A stretch of 64,000 bases of DNA from Nocardia sputorum. Its GTDB lineage: Bacteria; Actinomycetota; Actinomycetes; Mycobacteriales; Mycobacteriaceae. The position numbers and the translations under genes are program-made. The notes under the pieces were generated by a model that searched no databases, had not been told where the DNA came from, and saw only the letters and a program-made list of their open reading frames with translations. This document shows, one piece after another, positions 9,396 through 20,638 of the stretch. How positions within the stretch are numbered: position 1 is the first letter of the stretch; every line of letters starts with the position of its first letter. The stretch lies in contig NZ_AP026978.1 in the NCBI RefSeq assembly GCF_027924405.1, forward strand, positions 4,898,001 to 4,962,000, written 5' to 3'.

Positions 9396-10979
9396 GTGCG
9401 AACTGTCGCGGGACCGACCGATCGGGTCGTGGTGGTCGGCGCGGGATTGGCCGGCCTCTCGGCCGCCCTGTACCTGACCGGGGCGGGTCACACGGTGACG
9501 CTGCTCGAGCGCGCCGATCATCCCGGCGGCCGGGTGGGGCGCTATCGGGGCGCGGACTACGAGATCGATTCCGGCGCCACCGTCCTCACGCTGCCCGAGC
9601 TGATCACCGACGCGCTCGCCGCCGTCGGCCGCGCCCCGGAGACCTGCGTGCCTCCGCTGCGCATCCACCGGATGGCGCCGGGCTATCACGCCCGCTTCGC
9701 CGACGGCGCCGAGATCAGGGTCTTCGCCGATCCGGACGCGATGGCCGCGGAGGTCGAGCGGACCTGCGGCCCGGCCGAGGCACAGGGATACCGGCGCCTG
9801 CGCGACTGGCTGGCGCGCATCTACGCGGCCGAGTTCACCGAGTTCATGGACGCCAACTTCGACTCGCCGCTGGATATGGTGCGCAGCCCCGAAAAGCGCC
9901 GCGCGCTGGCCGAATTGGCGCGCCTCGGCGGCTTCGGCAGGCTCGGGCCCCGGGTGCGCGAGTTCCTGCGCGATCCGCGCCTGGCGCGGCTGTTCACCTT
10001 CCAGGCGCTGTACGCGGGCATGCCGCCCGCTCAGGCGCTCGCCGTCTACGGCGCGATTCCGCACATGGACACCTCGCTGGGCGTCTACTTCCCCGAGGGC
10101 GGTATGCGCGCGATCGCCGCGGCGCTGGCGCAGGCGTTCACCGAAGCGGGCGGCACGCTGGAACTGAGCACCGAAGTGGTCGGGATCGACTACGCGGGTC
10201 GCCGCGCCCGGCGCGCGCGCACCGCCGACGGGCGCTCGTTCGACTGCGACGCGCTCGTGCTCACCGCCGACCTCGGCTCGCTCGACCGCTTCGGGGTGCG
10301 CACCCGGCGCGGACTGCGCGCTTCGCCATCGGCGGTCGTGGCGCACGGCACCATCCCCGCCGTCGTCGCGGCGGACTGGCCGGTGCGGGCGCACCACACC
10401 ATCGAATTCGGGCAGGCGTGGGATCGGACATTCACCGAGATCACCGCCCGCCGGGGCCGCGGCAGGCTGATGAGCGACCCTTCGCTGCTACTGACCCGGC
10501 CCGCCCTGACCGATCCGAGCCAGTTCATCGAACGTCCCGACGGACGCCATGAGCCGTTCTCGTTGCTGGCGCCGTGCCCGAATCTCGCGGCGGCTCCGCT
10601 GGACTGGCCGCGGCTGGGACCGGCCTATCTCCGGGAGCTGCTCAGCGTGCTGGAAGCGCGCGGCTACCGCGGCATCGCCGAGCACTTCGCCGTCGACCGG
10701 CTCGACACGCCGCGGACCTGGCATGACCGCGGCATGCTGGCGGGCACACCGTTCTCCGCGGCCCATCTCTTCCGCCAGACCGGCCCCTTCCGGCCGAGCA
10801 ACTTCCCCCGCTCCAGCGACAATGTGGTTATCGCCGGTTGCGGCACCACGCCAGGTGTGGGCGTGCCGACCGCCCTGCTTTCCGGGAAACTGGCGGCAAA
10901 CCGTATCGCGGGCGAGCTCGGGCGCGCTCCGCGTGCGACCCCGCGCACCAGCCGGATAGTGTTCGAGGCGACGCCGTAA
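9396..10979 (+). CDS. crtI: Phytoene desaturase family FAD enzyme
   Basis: The 527-residue protein has an N-terminal dinucleotide-binding motif GAGLAGL (residues 15-21) with HPGGRVG at 42-48. The C-terminal CrtI signature appears as [20 protein letters not shown]. This family desaturates phytoene stepwise toward neurosporene or lycopene at the membrane. GTG 9396 is chosen because GAGGAGG at 9381-9387 lies 8 bases upstream; GTG 9387 overlaps that site. The GGPP synthase ends 46 bases before, and phytoene synthase lies beyond mptA, so the enzyme has its substrate pathway beside it. The exact end product cannot be inferred. Confidence 0.9.
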   Translation: MRTVAGPTDRVVVVGAGLAGLSAALYLTGAGHTVTLLERADHPGGRVGRYRGADYEIDSGATVLTLPELITDALAAVGRAPETCVPPLRIHRMAPGYHARFADGAEIRVFADPDAMAAEVERTCGPAEAQGYRRLRDWLARIYAAEFTEFMDANFDSPLDMVRSPEKRRALAELARLGGFGRLGPRVREFLRDPRLARLFTFQALYAGMPPAQALAVYGAIPHMDTSLGVYFPEGGMRAIAAALAQAFTEAGGTLELSTEVVGIDYAGRRARRARTADGRSFDCDALVLTADLGSLDRFGVRTRRGLRASPSAVVAHGTIPAVVAADWPVRAHHTIEFGQAWDRTFTEITARRGRGRLMSDPSLLLTRPALTDPSQFIERPDGRHEPFSLLAPCPNLAAAPLDWPRLGPAYLRELLSVLEARGYRGIAEHFAVDRLDTPRTWHDRGMLAGTPFSAAHLFRQTGPFRPSNFPRSSDNVVIAGCGTTPGVGVPTALLSGKLAANRIAGELGRAPRATPRTSRIVFEATP

Positions 10980-11042
10980 ACTAAGCGCCGACCTATTCGC
11001 TCGCGGTTGCGACCGCCGACCATTCGGGGGGACCGACACCAG

Positions 11043-12761
11043 ATGGCATCCCCCGAAACGCGCACCGCAGAGGCCGCCTCCGCCGGTAACACCCGCACCT
11101 CGTCACTCGCCTCCGCACGTCGCGAATCGGCCGCGCCCCGTGGTTTCCTGTGGTGGATGCGCACCTGCGCCGACTTCGCCAGGAGCCCGGAGGGCCATGC
11201 CGCCCTGCTCGGCTTCTTCGGCGCGATCATGATCATGTTCGGCGGCTTCGGCGCGGGCAGCGTCCGCAAGCGCGATCCGCTGCTCGAGGCCATGCACCTG
11301 TCCTGGCTCCGGTTCGGGCACGGTTACGCGCTGTCGACCATCTGCATCTGGATCGGCGTGCTGCTCATGATCACCGCCTGGGTCCGGCTCGGGCGCGCCA
11401 CGATCGGCACGGGTGACCGGATCGGCGCCGAGGTGACGCTCAACGAGCTGCGCGCCATCGTCGGCATCTGGATCGCGCCGCTGCTGTTCGCGGTGCCGAT
11501 GTTCAGCCGCGACGCCTACTCCTATCTCGCCCAGGGAGCGCTGCTGCGCGACGGCTTCGACCCCTATCAGGTCGGACCGGTCGCCAATCCCGGTGTGCTG
11601 CTGGACAACGTCAGCCCCGTGTGGACCACCACCACCGCCCCCTACGGGCCGGTCTTCCTGCTGCTCGGACGCGCGATCACCGCCGTCACCGGAGACAACG
11701 TGGTGGCGGGCACCATCGCGATGCGCCTGGTCATGCTGCCCGGCCTGGCGCTGATGATGTGGGCGGTGCCGTACCTGACCAAGCACCTCGGCGGCAAGCC
11801 GACCGTCGCGCTGTGGCTGGCGGTGCTCAACCCGCTGGTGCTGATCCATCTGATCGGCGGCGTGCACAACGAGATGCTGATGGTCGGCCTGATGTGCGCG
11901 GGCATCGCGCTGGTGCTGGAGCGCCACCACGTGGCGGGCATCGTGGTCGTCGCGATCGGCGTGGCCATCAAAGCGACCGCGGGCGTGGCGCTGCCGTTCC
12001 TGGTCTGGATCTGGATGCTGCACGAACGCGAGCGCCGCGCGGCGCAGCGGGTCGGACGCGATCCGGCGCACCTGCCCGCGGGCGAGCGACCCGGCGACGC
12101 CGCGGAGCCCACCGAGGACATGCCGCATCCCGCTCTCGTGTTCGGCAAGATCGCCGGGCTCGGTCTGAGCGTGTTCGCCGTCGTCTTCGTCGCCGCCTCC
12201 GCCATCGCGGGCGTCGGCATCGGCTGGCTCACCGCGCTGTCCGGGTCCAAGAAGATCATCAATTGGCTGTCGCTGCCCACCGTGATGGCGCACGCCGTCA
12301 CCTGGATCACCCCGCTGCGCCTCGAATCGGTGCTCGAGGTGACCCGCGCCCTGTGCGCGCTGGCTCTGGTCGCGGTGCTGGCGTGGACCTGGTGGCGGTT
12401 CCGGCACAGCGAGCGGGAGGCGGTGCTCGGCATCCTCATCGCGTTCGTCGCGATCGTCATCCTCTCGCCCGCCGCACTGCCCTGGTACTACTCCTGGCCG
12501 CTGGCGCTGGCCGCCGGGTTCGCGCTGTCCACCACCACGCTGATGGCGCTGGTCGGCGTGTGCACCTGGCTGATGCTGGTCTTCCAGCCGGACGGCTCGA
12601 TCGGCCTGTACAACTTCTGGCACGTCGTCGCCGCCACCTTCGCCGCGGGCGTGGCGGCGCTGTCGCTGCGCACGGTGGACCCGCTGCGCCTGCGCACCAC
12701 GCCGCCGAGCACTGTCGCGGCCACGCCCGGCGAGGCCACCGCTTCGCCCGCCGCCCCATGA
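11043..12761 (+). CDS. mptA: Alpha-(1->6)-mannopyranosyltransferase (GT-C, lipomannan/LAM)
   Basis: The 572-residue polytopic membrane protein has about 12 hydrophobic segments. The conserved loop FSRDAYSYLAQG with GFDPYQVGP near residues 154-180 carries the catalytic Asp of polyprenol-phosphate-dependent mannosyltransferases. MptA elongates the alpha-1,6-mannan backbone of lipomannan on the outer face of the membrane. Position next to a GGPP synthase matches Rv2173-Rv2174. MptB is a close paralogue, so the A assignment rests on synteny. ATG 11043 gives the best start. The stop TGA overlaps the ATG of phytoene synthase, so the two unrelated pathways share a transcript. Confidence 0.88.
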   Translation: MASPETRTAEAASAGNTRTSSLASARRESAAPRGFLWWMRTCADFARSPEGHAALLGFFGAIMIMFGGFGAGSVRKRDPLLEAMHLSWLRFGHGYALSTICIWIGVLLMITAWVRLGRATIGTGDRIGAEVTLNELRAIVGIWIAPLLFAVPMFSRDAYSYLAQGALLRDGFDPYQVGPVANPGVLLDNVSPVWTTTTAPYGPVFLLLGRAITAVTGDNVVAGTIAMRLVMLPGLALMMWAVPYLTKHLGGKPTVALWLAVLNPLVLIHLIGGVHNEMLMVGLMCAGIALVLERHHVAGIVVVAIGVAIKATAGVALPFLVWIWMLHERERRAAQRVGRDPAHLPAGERPGDAAEPTEDMPHPALVFGKIAGLGLSVFAVVFVAASAIAGVGIGWLTALSGSKKIINWLSLPTVMAHAVTWITPLRLESVLEVTRALCALALVAVLAWTWWRFRHSEREAVLGILIAFVAIVILSPAALPWYYSWPLALAAGFALSTTTLMALVGVCTWLMLVFQPDGSIGLYNFWHVVAATFAAGVAALSLRTVDPLRLRTTPPSTVAATPGEATASPAAP

Positions 12762-13723
12762 CCGGAGATCGGCTGCCCGATTCCGTCCTGCTTCCGCTCG
12801 CCTACCGCGAGTGCAGGCAGATCGCCGCCACGCACGGCCGCACCTATTTCCTGGCCACCCGGCTGCTGTCGGCCGAGCGACGGCCCGCCGTGCACGCGCT
12901 GTACGCGTTCGCGCGCATGGTGGACGACGTAGTCGACCGGGCGGACCGTCCCGCCGCAGCGCCCGATCAGGACCCCGCCGCGGAGCTCGACCTGATCGAG
13001 CGGGACCTGCGGGCCGCACTCGAATCACCCGTCGGCCGGACCGCGAGCCCACAGCCTCGTGCCCTGGTGCTGGCCGCCGTCACCCACACCATCCACCGCT
13101 ACGGTATTGCGGCACAGCACTTCTGGACGTTCCTGGATTCCATGCGCATGGACGCGCCCGGCACCCCCGCCTTCCGCAACCGCTACGCCACCATGGCTGA
13201 GCTGCGCGCATACATGCGCGGCTCGGCGGCCGCGATCGGATTGCAGCTGCTACCCGTGCTCGGCACGACCGTCCCGGTGCGTGAGGCCGAGCCCGCCGCC
13301 GCCGCGTTGGGCGAGGCGTTCCAACTGACCAATTTCCTACGCGACGTCGCCGAGGATCTCGACCGCGACCGGGTCTACCTGCCCGCCGACGCCCTCGCCG
13401 CGTTCGGCGTCGACGACGACCTGCTGTTCGAGTGCCGCCGCACCGGCCGGACCGATCCGCGCGTGCGCCGCGCCCTCGCCCACCTCATCGCGGTCAACCG
13501 GGACCTCTACCGCCGCGCCGAACCTGGCATCGACCTGCTCGACCCCCGGGTCCGCCCCGCCATCCGCACCGCGGCCACCCTGTACGCCGACATCCTCCGG
13601 CATATCGAACGCAGCGACTACGCCGTCTTCGGTCACCGCGCCGTCGTCCCCCGCCACCAGCGCCTCCGCGTCGCCGCCACCGAATTCACCACCGCCACCC
13701 TCCGCAGCCGCCTCCCCCGCTGA
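12758..13723 (+). CDS. crtB: Phytoene/squalene synthase family protein
   Basis: The 321-residue enzyme contains both Asp-rich motifs of the family: MVDDVVD at 54-60, inside the first YAFARMVDD helix, and RDVAEDLDRDRVYLP at about 195-209. These bind two GGPP molecules through magnesium and condense them head-to-head to phytoene. With crtI and the GGPP synthase 1.8 to 4.5 kb upstream it completes a minimal carotenoid route. ATG 12758 overlaps the mptA stop (ATGA). Squalene synthase is the alternative reading, but the carotenoid neighbours favour phytoene. Confidence 0.9.
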   Translation: MTGDRLPDSVLLPLAYRECRQIAATHGRTYFLATRLLSAERRPAVHALYAFARMVDDVVDRADRPAAAPDQDPAAELDLIERDLRAALESPVGRTASPQPRALVLAAVTHTIHRYGIAAQHFWTFLDSMRMDAPGTPAFRNRYATMAELRAYMRGSAAAIGLQLLPVLGTTVPVREAEPAAAALGEAFQLTNFLRDVAEDLDRDRVYLPADALAAFGVDDDLLFECRRTGRTDPRVRRALAHLIAVNRDLYRRAEPGIDLLDPRVRPAIRTAATLYADILRHIERSDYAVFGHRAVVPRHQRLRVAATEFTTATLRSRLPR

Positions 13724-14375
13724 CGGGTGTGACTGGCTCGGTCCCCCATCCGACCGGCGGAACTCGCGTCACCACCAGCCCTCCAGCGGGCCGAATCTGC
13801 GAACCCTATCGGCGCAGCCGACACCTGGAACGCTCTGTGACCGGCCCGCAGCCAGAACAGTCAACCCGTCAGCCGGACGACACCTCCAAGCGGCCATCAC
13901 GCGTTCACAGCCGCCCCAGCTCCCGGTTACACCGGTTGGGAACGAGCGAAATCGACCATCCCGTTAGCAGCGCGAAGCTGCGGCCGCCCGAGAAAAGCTG
14001 ACGAACCGCGCCCCGAATCCGGACCCGCGCTCAGCGCACCGCAACCACGTCTTTCGAGCGAAGCGAGACCGAGCATCCGCCATTCGCGGCCCGGCTCACG
14101 TCCGAGTGGCCGCCGCGCAAGCGACGAAGAAACAAGGCGACCGCCACCGCGAAGGAGCCTCCGAAACGGCACGCTACGGGCCGCAAGGTTCATCTCCGAC
14201 GCGCCCAGCGCACCGCCACCACGACTTTCGAGCGAAGCGAGACCGAGCATCCGCCGTTCGCGGCCCGGCTCACGTCCGAGTGGCCGCCGCGCAAGCGACG
14301 AAGGAGCAAGCGGCGGTCACTCGGACGTGAGCCATAAGAGGGCCGCGAACACGCCGCGCCCGCGCGGCCAAAAAC
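13724..14375. other. Non-coding stretch holding repeat locus 1
   Basis: 652 bases without a convincing gene. 13724-14025 shows no recognisable signal apart from a short GCAGC/GCTGC pair near 13970. 14026-14375 is taken up by a partial and a full copy of the dispersed element described separately. Frames running through it translate to Arg-rich peptides that recur at the other repeat loci, so they are not genes. Confidence 0.7.
14026..14130 (+). repeat. Dispersed element, partial copy (locus 1)
   Basis: Contains the left half of the element: the leader (CGCTCAGCGCACCGCAACC), the TTTCGAGCGAAGCGAGACC core, GCGGCCCGGCTCACG and the start of the left inverted-repeat arm. It breaks off after GCGACGAAG and lacks the right arm and terminal hairpin. 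It has the same orientation as the full copy 70 bases downstream. Confidence 0.8.
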
Positions 14376-14378
14376 TCA
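14199..14378 (+). repeat. Dispersed inverted-repeat element, full copy 1
   Basis: Order: leader with CGCCCAGCGCACC; core TTTCGAGCGAAGCG; outer arm GTTCGCGGCCC (14256-14266); inner arm 14267-14290; loop; inner arm 14310-14333 (24 positions, one G-T pair, rest perfect); outer arm 14340-14350; then a terminal hairpin GCCGCG/CGCGGC near 14353-14368 with an A-run and CTCAG. The end coincides with the stop codon of the convergent Rv2175c-like gene. Related copies lie at 24153, 32073 and 57033. Confidence 0.85.
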
Positions 14379-14744
14379 GAACGGGTCCGCGGCTGCCCGG
14401 CGCAGGACTTCCCGGGCCAGCGGCCCGTGCAGGGCGTCGATCGGCTTGCCGGGCAGGGTCTCGTCTTCGGTGAAGATCCACTCCAGGATCTCCTCGTCGG
14501 TGTACTTGGCATCGCGCATCACGGTGATCAGGCCCGGCAGCGGCTTCACAACCGCGCCCGTGTCATCGAAGAACCGCTCGGGGACGCCCGCCACGCCGCC
14601 TCGGCGGACGGCGATCAGCTGGTGATCGCGCAGCATCTGGTGCACCCGGGTTACCACCAGCCCGAGCCGCTCGGCCACCTCCGGCAGCGGCACCAGGGCC
14701 ACCGACTGCGGAAGGACGTCGTCACTGCAGGGAAATGCACTCAC
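14376..14744 (-). CDS. Rv2175c-like DNA-binding protein
   Basis: The 122-residue protein resembles the mycobacterial Rv2175c protein, a small winged-helix DNA-binding protein that is phosphorylated by the neighbouring kinase PknL. A helix-turn-helix is visible at about residues 16-50 (LPEVAERLGL, then RVHQMLRDHQL), and a hydrophobic tail region ILEWIFTEDE lies near 85-94. It is divergent from pknL, with about 120 bases between the starts, the same layout as in mycobacteria, so a kinase-substrate link is likely. The start is GTG 14744. The stop codon sits in the tail of the repeat element. Confidence 0.85.
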   Translation of the reverse strand: MSAFPCSDDVLPQSVALVPLPEVAERLGLVVTRVHQMLRDHQLIAVRRGGVAGVPERFFDDTGAVVKPLPGLITVMRDAKYTDEEILEWIFTEDETLPGKPIDALHGPLAREVLRRAAADPF

Positions 14745-14862
14745 CCGGACAACGGTAGACGGTCGGGCGCCGCACGTCGTGAGACACCCGGGATGGTGGG
14801 AGTCGATACCATCGTGGGGGCCGCACGGAGCGGCTGACTATGTGAAAGCCGGAGGACTTCTC

Positions 14863-16830
14863 TTGATCGGCCAGATGCTGGAAGGGCGCTATCGGATCGA
14901 TGCGCCGATCGCCCGCGGCGGAATGTCGATGGTCTTCCGCGGGGTCGACACCCGCCTGGACCGGCCGGTCGCCATCAAGGTGATGGATCCGAAGTTCGCC
15001 GGCGATCCGCAGTTCCTCTCGCGGTTCGAGTTCGAGGCGCGCGCGGTCGCCAAACTCAAGCATCCTTCGCTGGTCGCGGTGTACGACCAGGGCGTCGACG
15101 GCGATCACCCCTTCCTGATCATGGAACTGGTCGAGGGCGGGACCCTGCGTGAGCTGCTGCGCGAACGCGGCCCGATGCCCCCGCACGCGGTACGCGCTGT
15201 AGCCGAGCCGGTCCTCGCGGCGATTGGCGTCGCCCATTCCGCGGGACTGGTGCATCGGGACATCAAACCGGAGAACGTGCTGATCTCGGATGCGGGCGAG
15301 GTCAAGATCGCCGACTTCGGCTTGGTGCGCGCGGTGGCGGCGGCGAACACCACGTCGGCGAGCGTCATTCTCGGCACCGCCGCCTACCTCTCTCCGGAGC
15401 AGGTCACCAGCGGCTCCGCCGACTCTCGCAGCGACGTCTACTCCTTCGGCCTGCTGATCTTCGAACTGCTCACCGGCCGGGTGCCGTTCACCGGCGACAC
15501 GTCGATCTCGGTGGCGTATCAACGCATCGAGAACGATGTGCCCAGCCCGAGCGGTTTCATCTCCGGGGTGCCACCGGAATTCGACGAACTGGTCGCCAAG
15601 GCCACCGCGCGCGAACCCGCGCACCGGTTCGCTGACGCGAACGAGATGGCCGCCGCGCTGCGGCAGATCGGCGCCGCGCTGCGCCTGCCCCCGTATCGGG
15701 TGCCTGCGCCGCAGGAGTCCGCGGAGCATCTGAGCGCGAGTTACCGGGCCGTCGCGCCGGCTCCCGACGACCGGCCGGGCTTCGCCGGGGCCGCGGCCCA
15801 TGAGCCGCATGCGCCGCAGCCGGTGCAGCACACCAGGGTGGTCACTGCCCAGCGGCCCCGCCTCGATCACGGCCCGGAGGCTTACGACCCGCCGCAACCG
15901 GTGCGGCAGGCCCACCCCGCGCCGCCGTACCCGCCCTACGCGGACGACCTCACCCGTTCCCGGCGCACCGTGTGGGTGTGGGTGGCCATCGTCGCGGTTC
16001 TCACGTTGCTGGTGGGCATCGGCGGCTGGTGGCTGGGTGTCGGCCGTTACTCGCCGGTGCCGCCGATCGCCGGTCTGGACACCGACAAGGCGGTCGCCAC
16101 GTTGCAGAACGCCGGGTTCGAGACCGAGATCCGGCAGAAGGCGTCGGACACGATCCCGGTCGGCGGCGTGGTCGGCAGCGACCCGTCCGCCGGTTCCAAG
16201 ATCACCAAAGGGTCCACGGTCGCCGTCCTGGTCTCCAACGGCAAGCCCAAGGTGCCGGACGTCAAACCCGGTGACCAGGTGTCGAAGGTCAACCAGTTGG
16301 TCCGGGACAACGGCCTGCAACCGGTGGACGCCGGTGAAGAGGGCAGCACCGCGCCGAAGGGAACGGTCGCCCGGGTGGAGCCGAGGCCAGGCACCGTGCT
16401 GCCGCTCGGCGCGCAGGTGAAGGTCTACCGCAGCAAGGGATCCCAGCCGGTGAAGGTTCCCGACGTCCGCGGTAAGACGACCGACGAAGCCACCAAGATC
16501 CTGAGCGACGCCGGCATCGCGATACGCGAGACCAAACCCCAGTTCGACCGCACGATCGAGGCGGACAAAGCCATCGGCACCCAGCCGGGCGCGGGCGCCA
16601 CCATCCAATCCGGCGACGGCGTCGTCCTGCTGATCTCCAACGCGTTGAAGATGCCGGACGTGCGCGGGTGGACCGTGGCCAACGCCCGCGCCAAACTGGA
16701 GAGCCTCGGCCTGCAGGTCGAGGTGAAGCAGCTGGCCCGGGCGGACAGCTCGCTGGTGGTCTCGCAGACCCCGGCCATCGGGGTCAACCTCGAGGCGGGC
16801 GACACCGTCACCATCGTGGCCCTCCCCTAG
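14863..16830 (+). CDS. pknL: Serine/threonine protein kinase PknL with four PASTA domains
   Basis: A 655-residue membrane kinase. The kinase domain (about 7-270) has the Lys of AIK at 39, the catalytic loop HRDIKPEN with Asp133, and DFG at 151-153. A Pro-rich linker leads to one membrane helix (about 369-393), then four extracellular PASTA repeats starting near 397, 464, 532 and 597, each opening with a VPP or PDV motif. PASTA domains bind peptidoglycan fragments or beta-lactams. Mycobacterial PknL is known to lack them, so this orthologue has a sensor more like PknB. TTG 14863 is chosen because GGAGG at 14851-14855 lies 7 bases before it; homology also starts here. Confidence 0.9.
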   Translation: MIGQMLEGRYRIDAPIARGGMSMVFRGVDTRLDRPVAIKVMDPKFAGDPQFLSRFEFEARAVAKLKHPSLVAVYDQGVDGDHPFLIMELVEGGTLRELLRERGPMPPHAVRAVAEPVLAAIGVAHSAGLVHRDIKPENVLISDAGEVKIADFGLVRAVAAANTTSASVILGTAAYLSPEQVTSGSADSRSDVYSFGLLIFELLTGRVPFTGDTSISVAYQRIENDVPSPSGFISGVPPEFDELVAKATAREPAHRFADANEMAAALRQIGAALRLPPYRVPAPQESAEHLSASYRAVAPAPDDRPGFAGAAAHEPHAPQPVQHTRVVTAQRPRLDHGPEAYDPPQPVRQAHPAPPYPPYADDLTRSRRTVWVWVAIVAVLTLLVGIGGWWLGVGRYSPVPPIAGLDTDKAVATLQNAGFETEIRQKASDTIPVGGVVGSDPSAGSKITKGSTVAVLVSNGKPKVPDVKPGDQVSKVNQLVRDNGLQPVDAGEEGSTAPKGTVARVEPRPGTVLPLGAQVKVYRSKGSQPVKVPDVRGKTTDEATKILSDAGIAIRETKPQFDRTIEADKAIGTQPGAGATIQSGDGVVLLISNALKMPDVRGWTVANARAKLESLGLQVEVKQLARADSSLVVSQTPAIGVNLEAGDTVTIVALP

Positions 16831-16832
16831 CG

Positions 16833-16871
16833 GTCCGGCCCGCGGATCGGCGACGACCACGCGGCCCGGAC
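16833..16871. terminator. Bidirectional hairpin between pknL and aroG
   Basis: GTCCGGCCCGCG (16833-16844) pairs with CGCGGCCCGGAC (16860-16871), 11 of 12 positions, around a 15-nt loop. It lies between the convergent stops of pknL and the DAHP synthase gene. Confidence 0.55.
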
Positions 16872-16879
16872 GCGGGAAC

Positions 16880-18953
<2,074 letters not shown>

Positions 18954-18973
18954 CACCCGCGATATGACGCACG

Positions 18974-19004
18974 ACGGCCCCGAGTCGAATCGACTCGGGG
19001 CCGT
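18974..19004. terminator. Bidirectional terminator between the RNase AS gene and qcrB
   Basis: ACGGCCCCGAGTCG and CGACTCGGGGCCGT form a perfect 14-bp stem with loop AAT, 20 bases after one stop and 15 bases before the other gene's stop. It can serve both convergent transcripts. Confidence 0.85.
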
Positions 19005-19018
19005 TCGCGTGACGAGCG

Positions 19019-20638
19019 TCAGTGGCCGTTCTTGCCGTTCGCCGCCTCTTGTACGCGCTGCAGCACCTTCAGCTGCTTGTGCTCTTCCGCGTGATCGATC
19101 TCGAAGTGCCGGTCGCTCTCCTCCTGCGGGTCGGGACGCAGGAAGCTGCCGGTGCCGGGGCTACCGGCCGAACCGAGCTGGTTCATCTTCTTCGGGACCG
19201 GAGCACCCTGGTACTCCAGCGGGATCGGGTGACCGTGGTCGTCGACCGGACCGAGCGGCTGGTGCACCTCGATGTACTCACCGTGCGGCAGACGCTTGAT
19301 CACGCCGGTCTCGATGCCGTGCTCGAGCACCGCGCGGTCGCTGCGCTGCAGGCCGAGGCAGAACCGGTAGGTGAGGTAGTACGCCACCGGCGGCGCGATC
19401 AGCAGGCCGATGCGTCCGATCCACGTGGTCGCGTTCAGCGAGATGTCGAACTTCAGCGCGATGATGTCGTTGACACACGACAGCGTCAGGACCAGGTAGA
19501 ACGCGATGGCCATCGCGCCGATCGCGGTCCGGACCGGGACGTCGCGCGGACGCTGCAACAGGTTGTGGTGCGCGCTGGTGTCGCCGGTCAGCCGCTTCTC
19601 GATCCAGGGGTAGGCGATCAGCACGGTGAACACCAGACCCATGATCAACGCGACCCAGAACACCGCCGGGACCGTGTAGTTGCCCAGGTACAGCTCCCAC
19701 GGCGGCATCAGCCGGGCCATGCCGTCGGTCCACATCATGTAGAAGTCCGGCTGCGAACCCGCCGACACCTGCGACGGGTTGTACGGACCCAGGTTCCAGA
19801 TCGGGTTGATCTGGAACACGCCGCCCATGATGCCCACGATGCCGAGGGTGAAGGCGAAGAACGCGCCCTGATCGGCGGCGAACACCGGCACGATCCGCGC
19901 GCCCACCACGTTGTTCTCGGTACGACCCGGACCGGGGAACTGAGTGTGCTTCTGGTACCACACCAGCGCCACGTGCGCGGCGATCAACGCCAGGATGATG
20001 CCGGGGAACAACAGCACGTGCGCGATGTAGAGCCGCGGGATGATGATGTCGCCGGGGAAGTCGCCGCCGAAGATCAGCCAGTGCATCCAGGTGCCGATGA
20101 TCGGGATGCTCATCGTGATACCGCCGAACGCGGCCCGCAGGCCGGTGCCGGAGAGCAGGTCGTCGGGCAGCGAGTACCCGAAGAACCCTTCGAACATCGC
20201 CAGGATCAGCAGCAGCGAACCGATCACCCAGTTCGCCTCCCGCGGCTTGCGGAACGCGCCGGTGAAGAAGATCCGGAACAAGTGGATGATGATCGACGCC
20301 GCGAACAGCAAGGCCGCCCAGTGGTGCACCTGCCGGACGAACAGGCCGCCGCGCACCTCGAAGGTGATGTTCAGCGCCGTCTCGTACGCCCGGGACATGG
20401 TCACGCCGCGCAGCGGCTGGTAGGCGCCGTTGTAGACGACCTCGCTCATCGACGGATCGAAGAACAAGGTCAGGTAGACGCCCGACAGCAGCAGGATGAT
20501 GAAGCTGTAGAGCGCGATCTCGCCGAGCAGGAACGACCAGTGCGTCGGGAAGACCTTGTTGATCGACCGCTTCATGAAGGCGGCGGCGCGGTACCGCTCG
20601 TCCGCCTCGCTGGCTTGGGCTGCGACTGAAGGACTCAT
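19019..20638 (-). CDS. qcrB: Cytochrome bc1 complex cytochrome b subunit
   Basis: The 539-residue membrane protein is the menaquinol-oxidising cytochrome b of the actinobacterial bc1-aa3 supercomplex. Candidate haem ligands are His105/106 in [10 protein letters not shown] and His119 in the same helix region, with the second pair in the AHVLLFPG and IAAHVALVW helices. The PDDLLSGTG motif of the quinol site is present. The long hydrophilic C-terminal tail (after about residue 440) is typical of actinobacteria. ATG 20638 overlaps the qcrA stop (ATGA). It is the last gene of the ctaE-qcrC-qcrA-qcrB operon. Confidence 0.96.
   Translation of the reverse strand: MSPSVAAQASEADERYRAAAFMKRSINKVFPTHWSFLLGEIALYSFIILLLSGVYLTLFFDPSMSEVVYNGAYQPLRGVTMSRAYETALNITFEVRGGLFVRQVHHWAALLFAASIIIHLFRIFFTGAFRKPREANWVIGSLLLILAMFEGFFGYSLPDDLLSGTGLRAAFGGITMSIPIIGTWMHWLIFGGDFPGDIIIPRLYIAHVLLFPGIILALIAAHVALVWYQKHTQFPGPGRTENNVVGARIVPVFAADQGAFFAFTLGIVGIMGGVFQINPIWNLGPYNPSQVSAGSQPDFYMMWTDGMARLMPPWELYLGNYTVPAVFWVALIMGLVFTVLIAYPWIEKRLTGDTSAHHNLLQRPRDVPVRTAIGAMAIAFYLVLTLSCVNDIIALKFDISLNATTWIGRIGLLIAPPVAYYLTYRFCLGLQRSDRAVLEHGIETGVIKRLPHGEYIEVHQPLGPVDDHGHPIPLEYQGAPVPKKMNQLGSAGSPGTGSFLRPDPQEESDRHFEIDHAEEHKQLKVLQRVQEAANGKNGH

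Noticed and set aside
11103..13052. 649-codon minus-strand frame
   Set aside because: Antisense shadow of mptA and crtB with low-complexity composition.
14199..14378. CRISPR array or transposon with transposase at the repeat loci
   Set aside because: Copies are not regularly spaced, there are no spacers, and no transposase gene is present in the window.
14722..16860. 712-codon minus-strand frame
   Set aside because: Antisense shadow of pknL; its His/Arg/Gly-rich composition is not protein-like.
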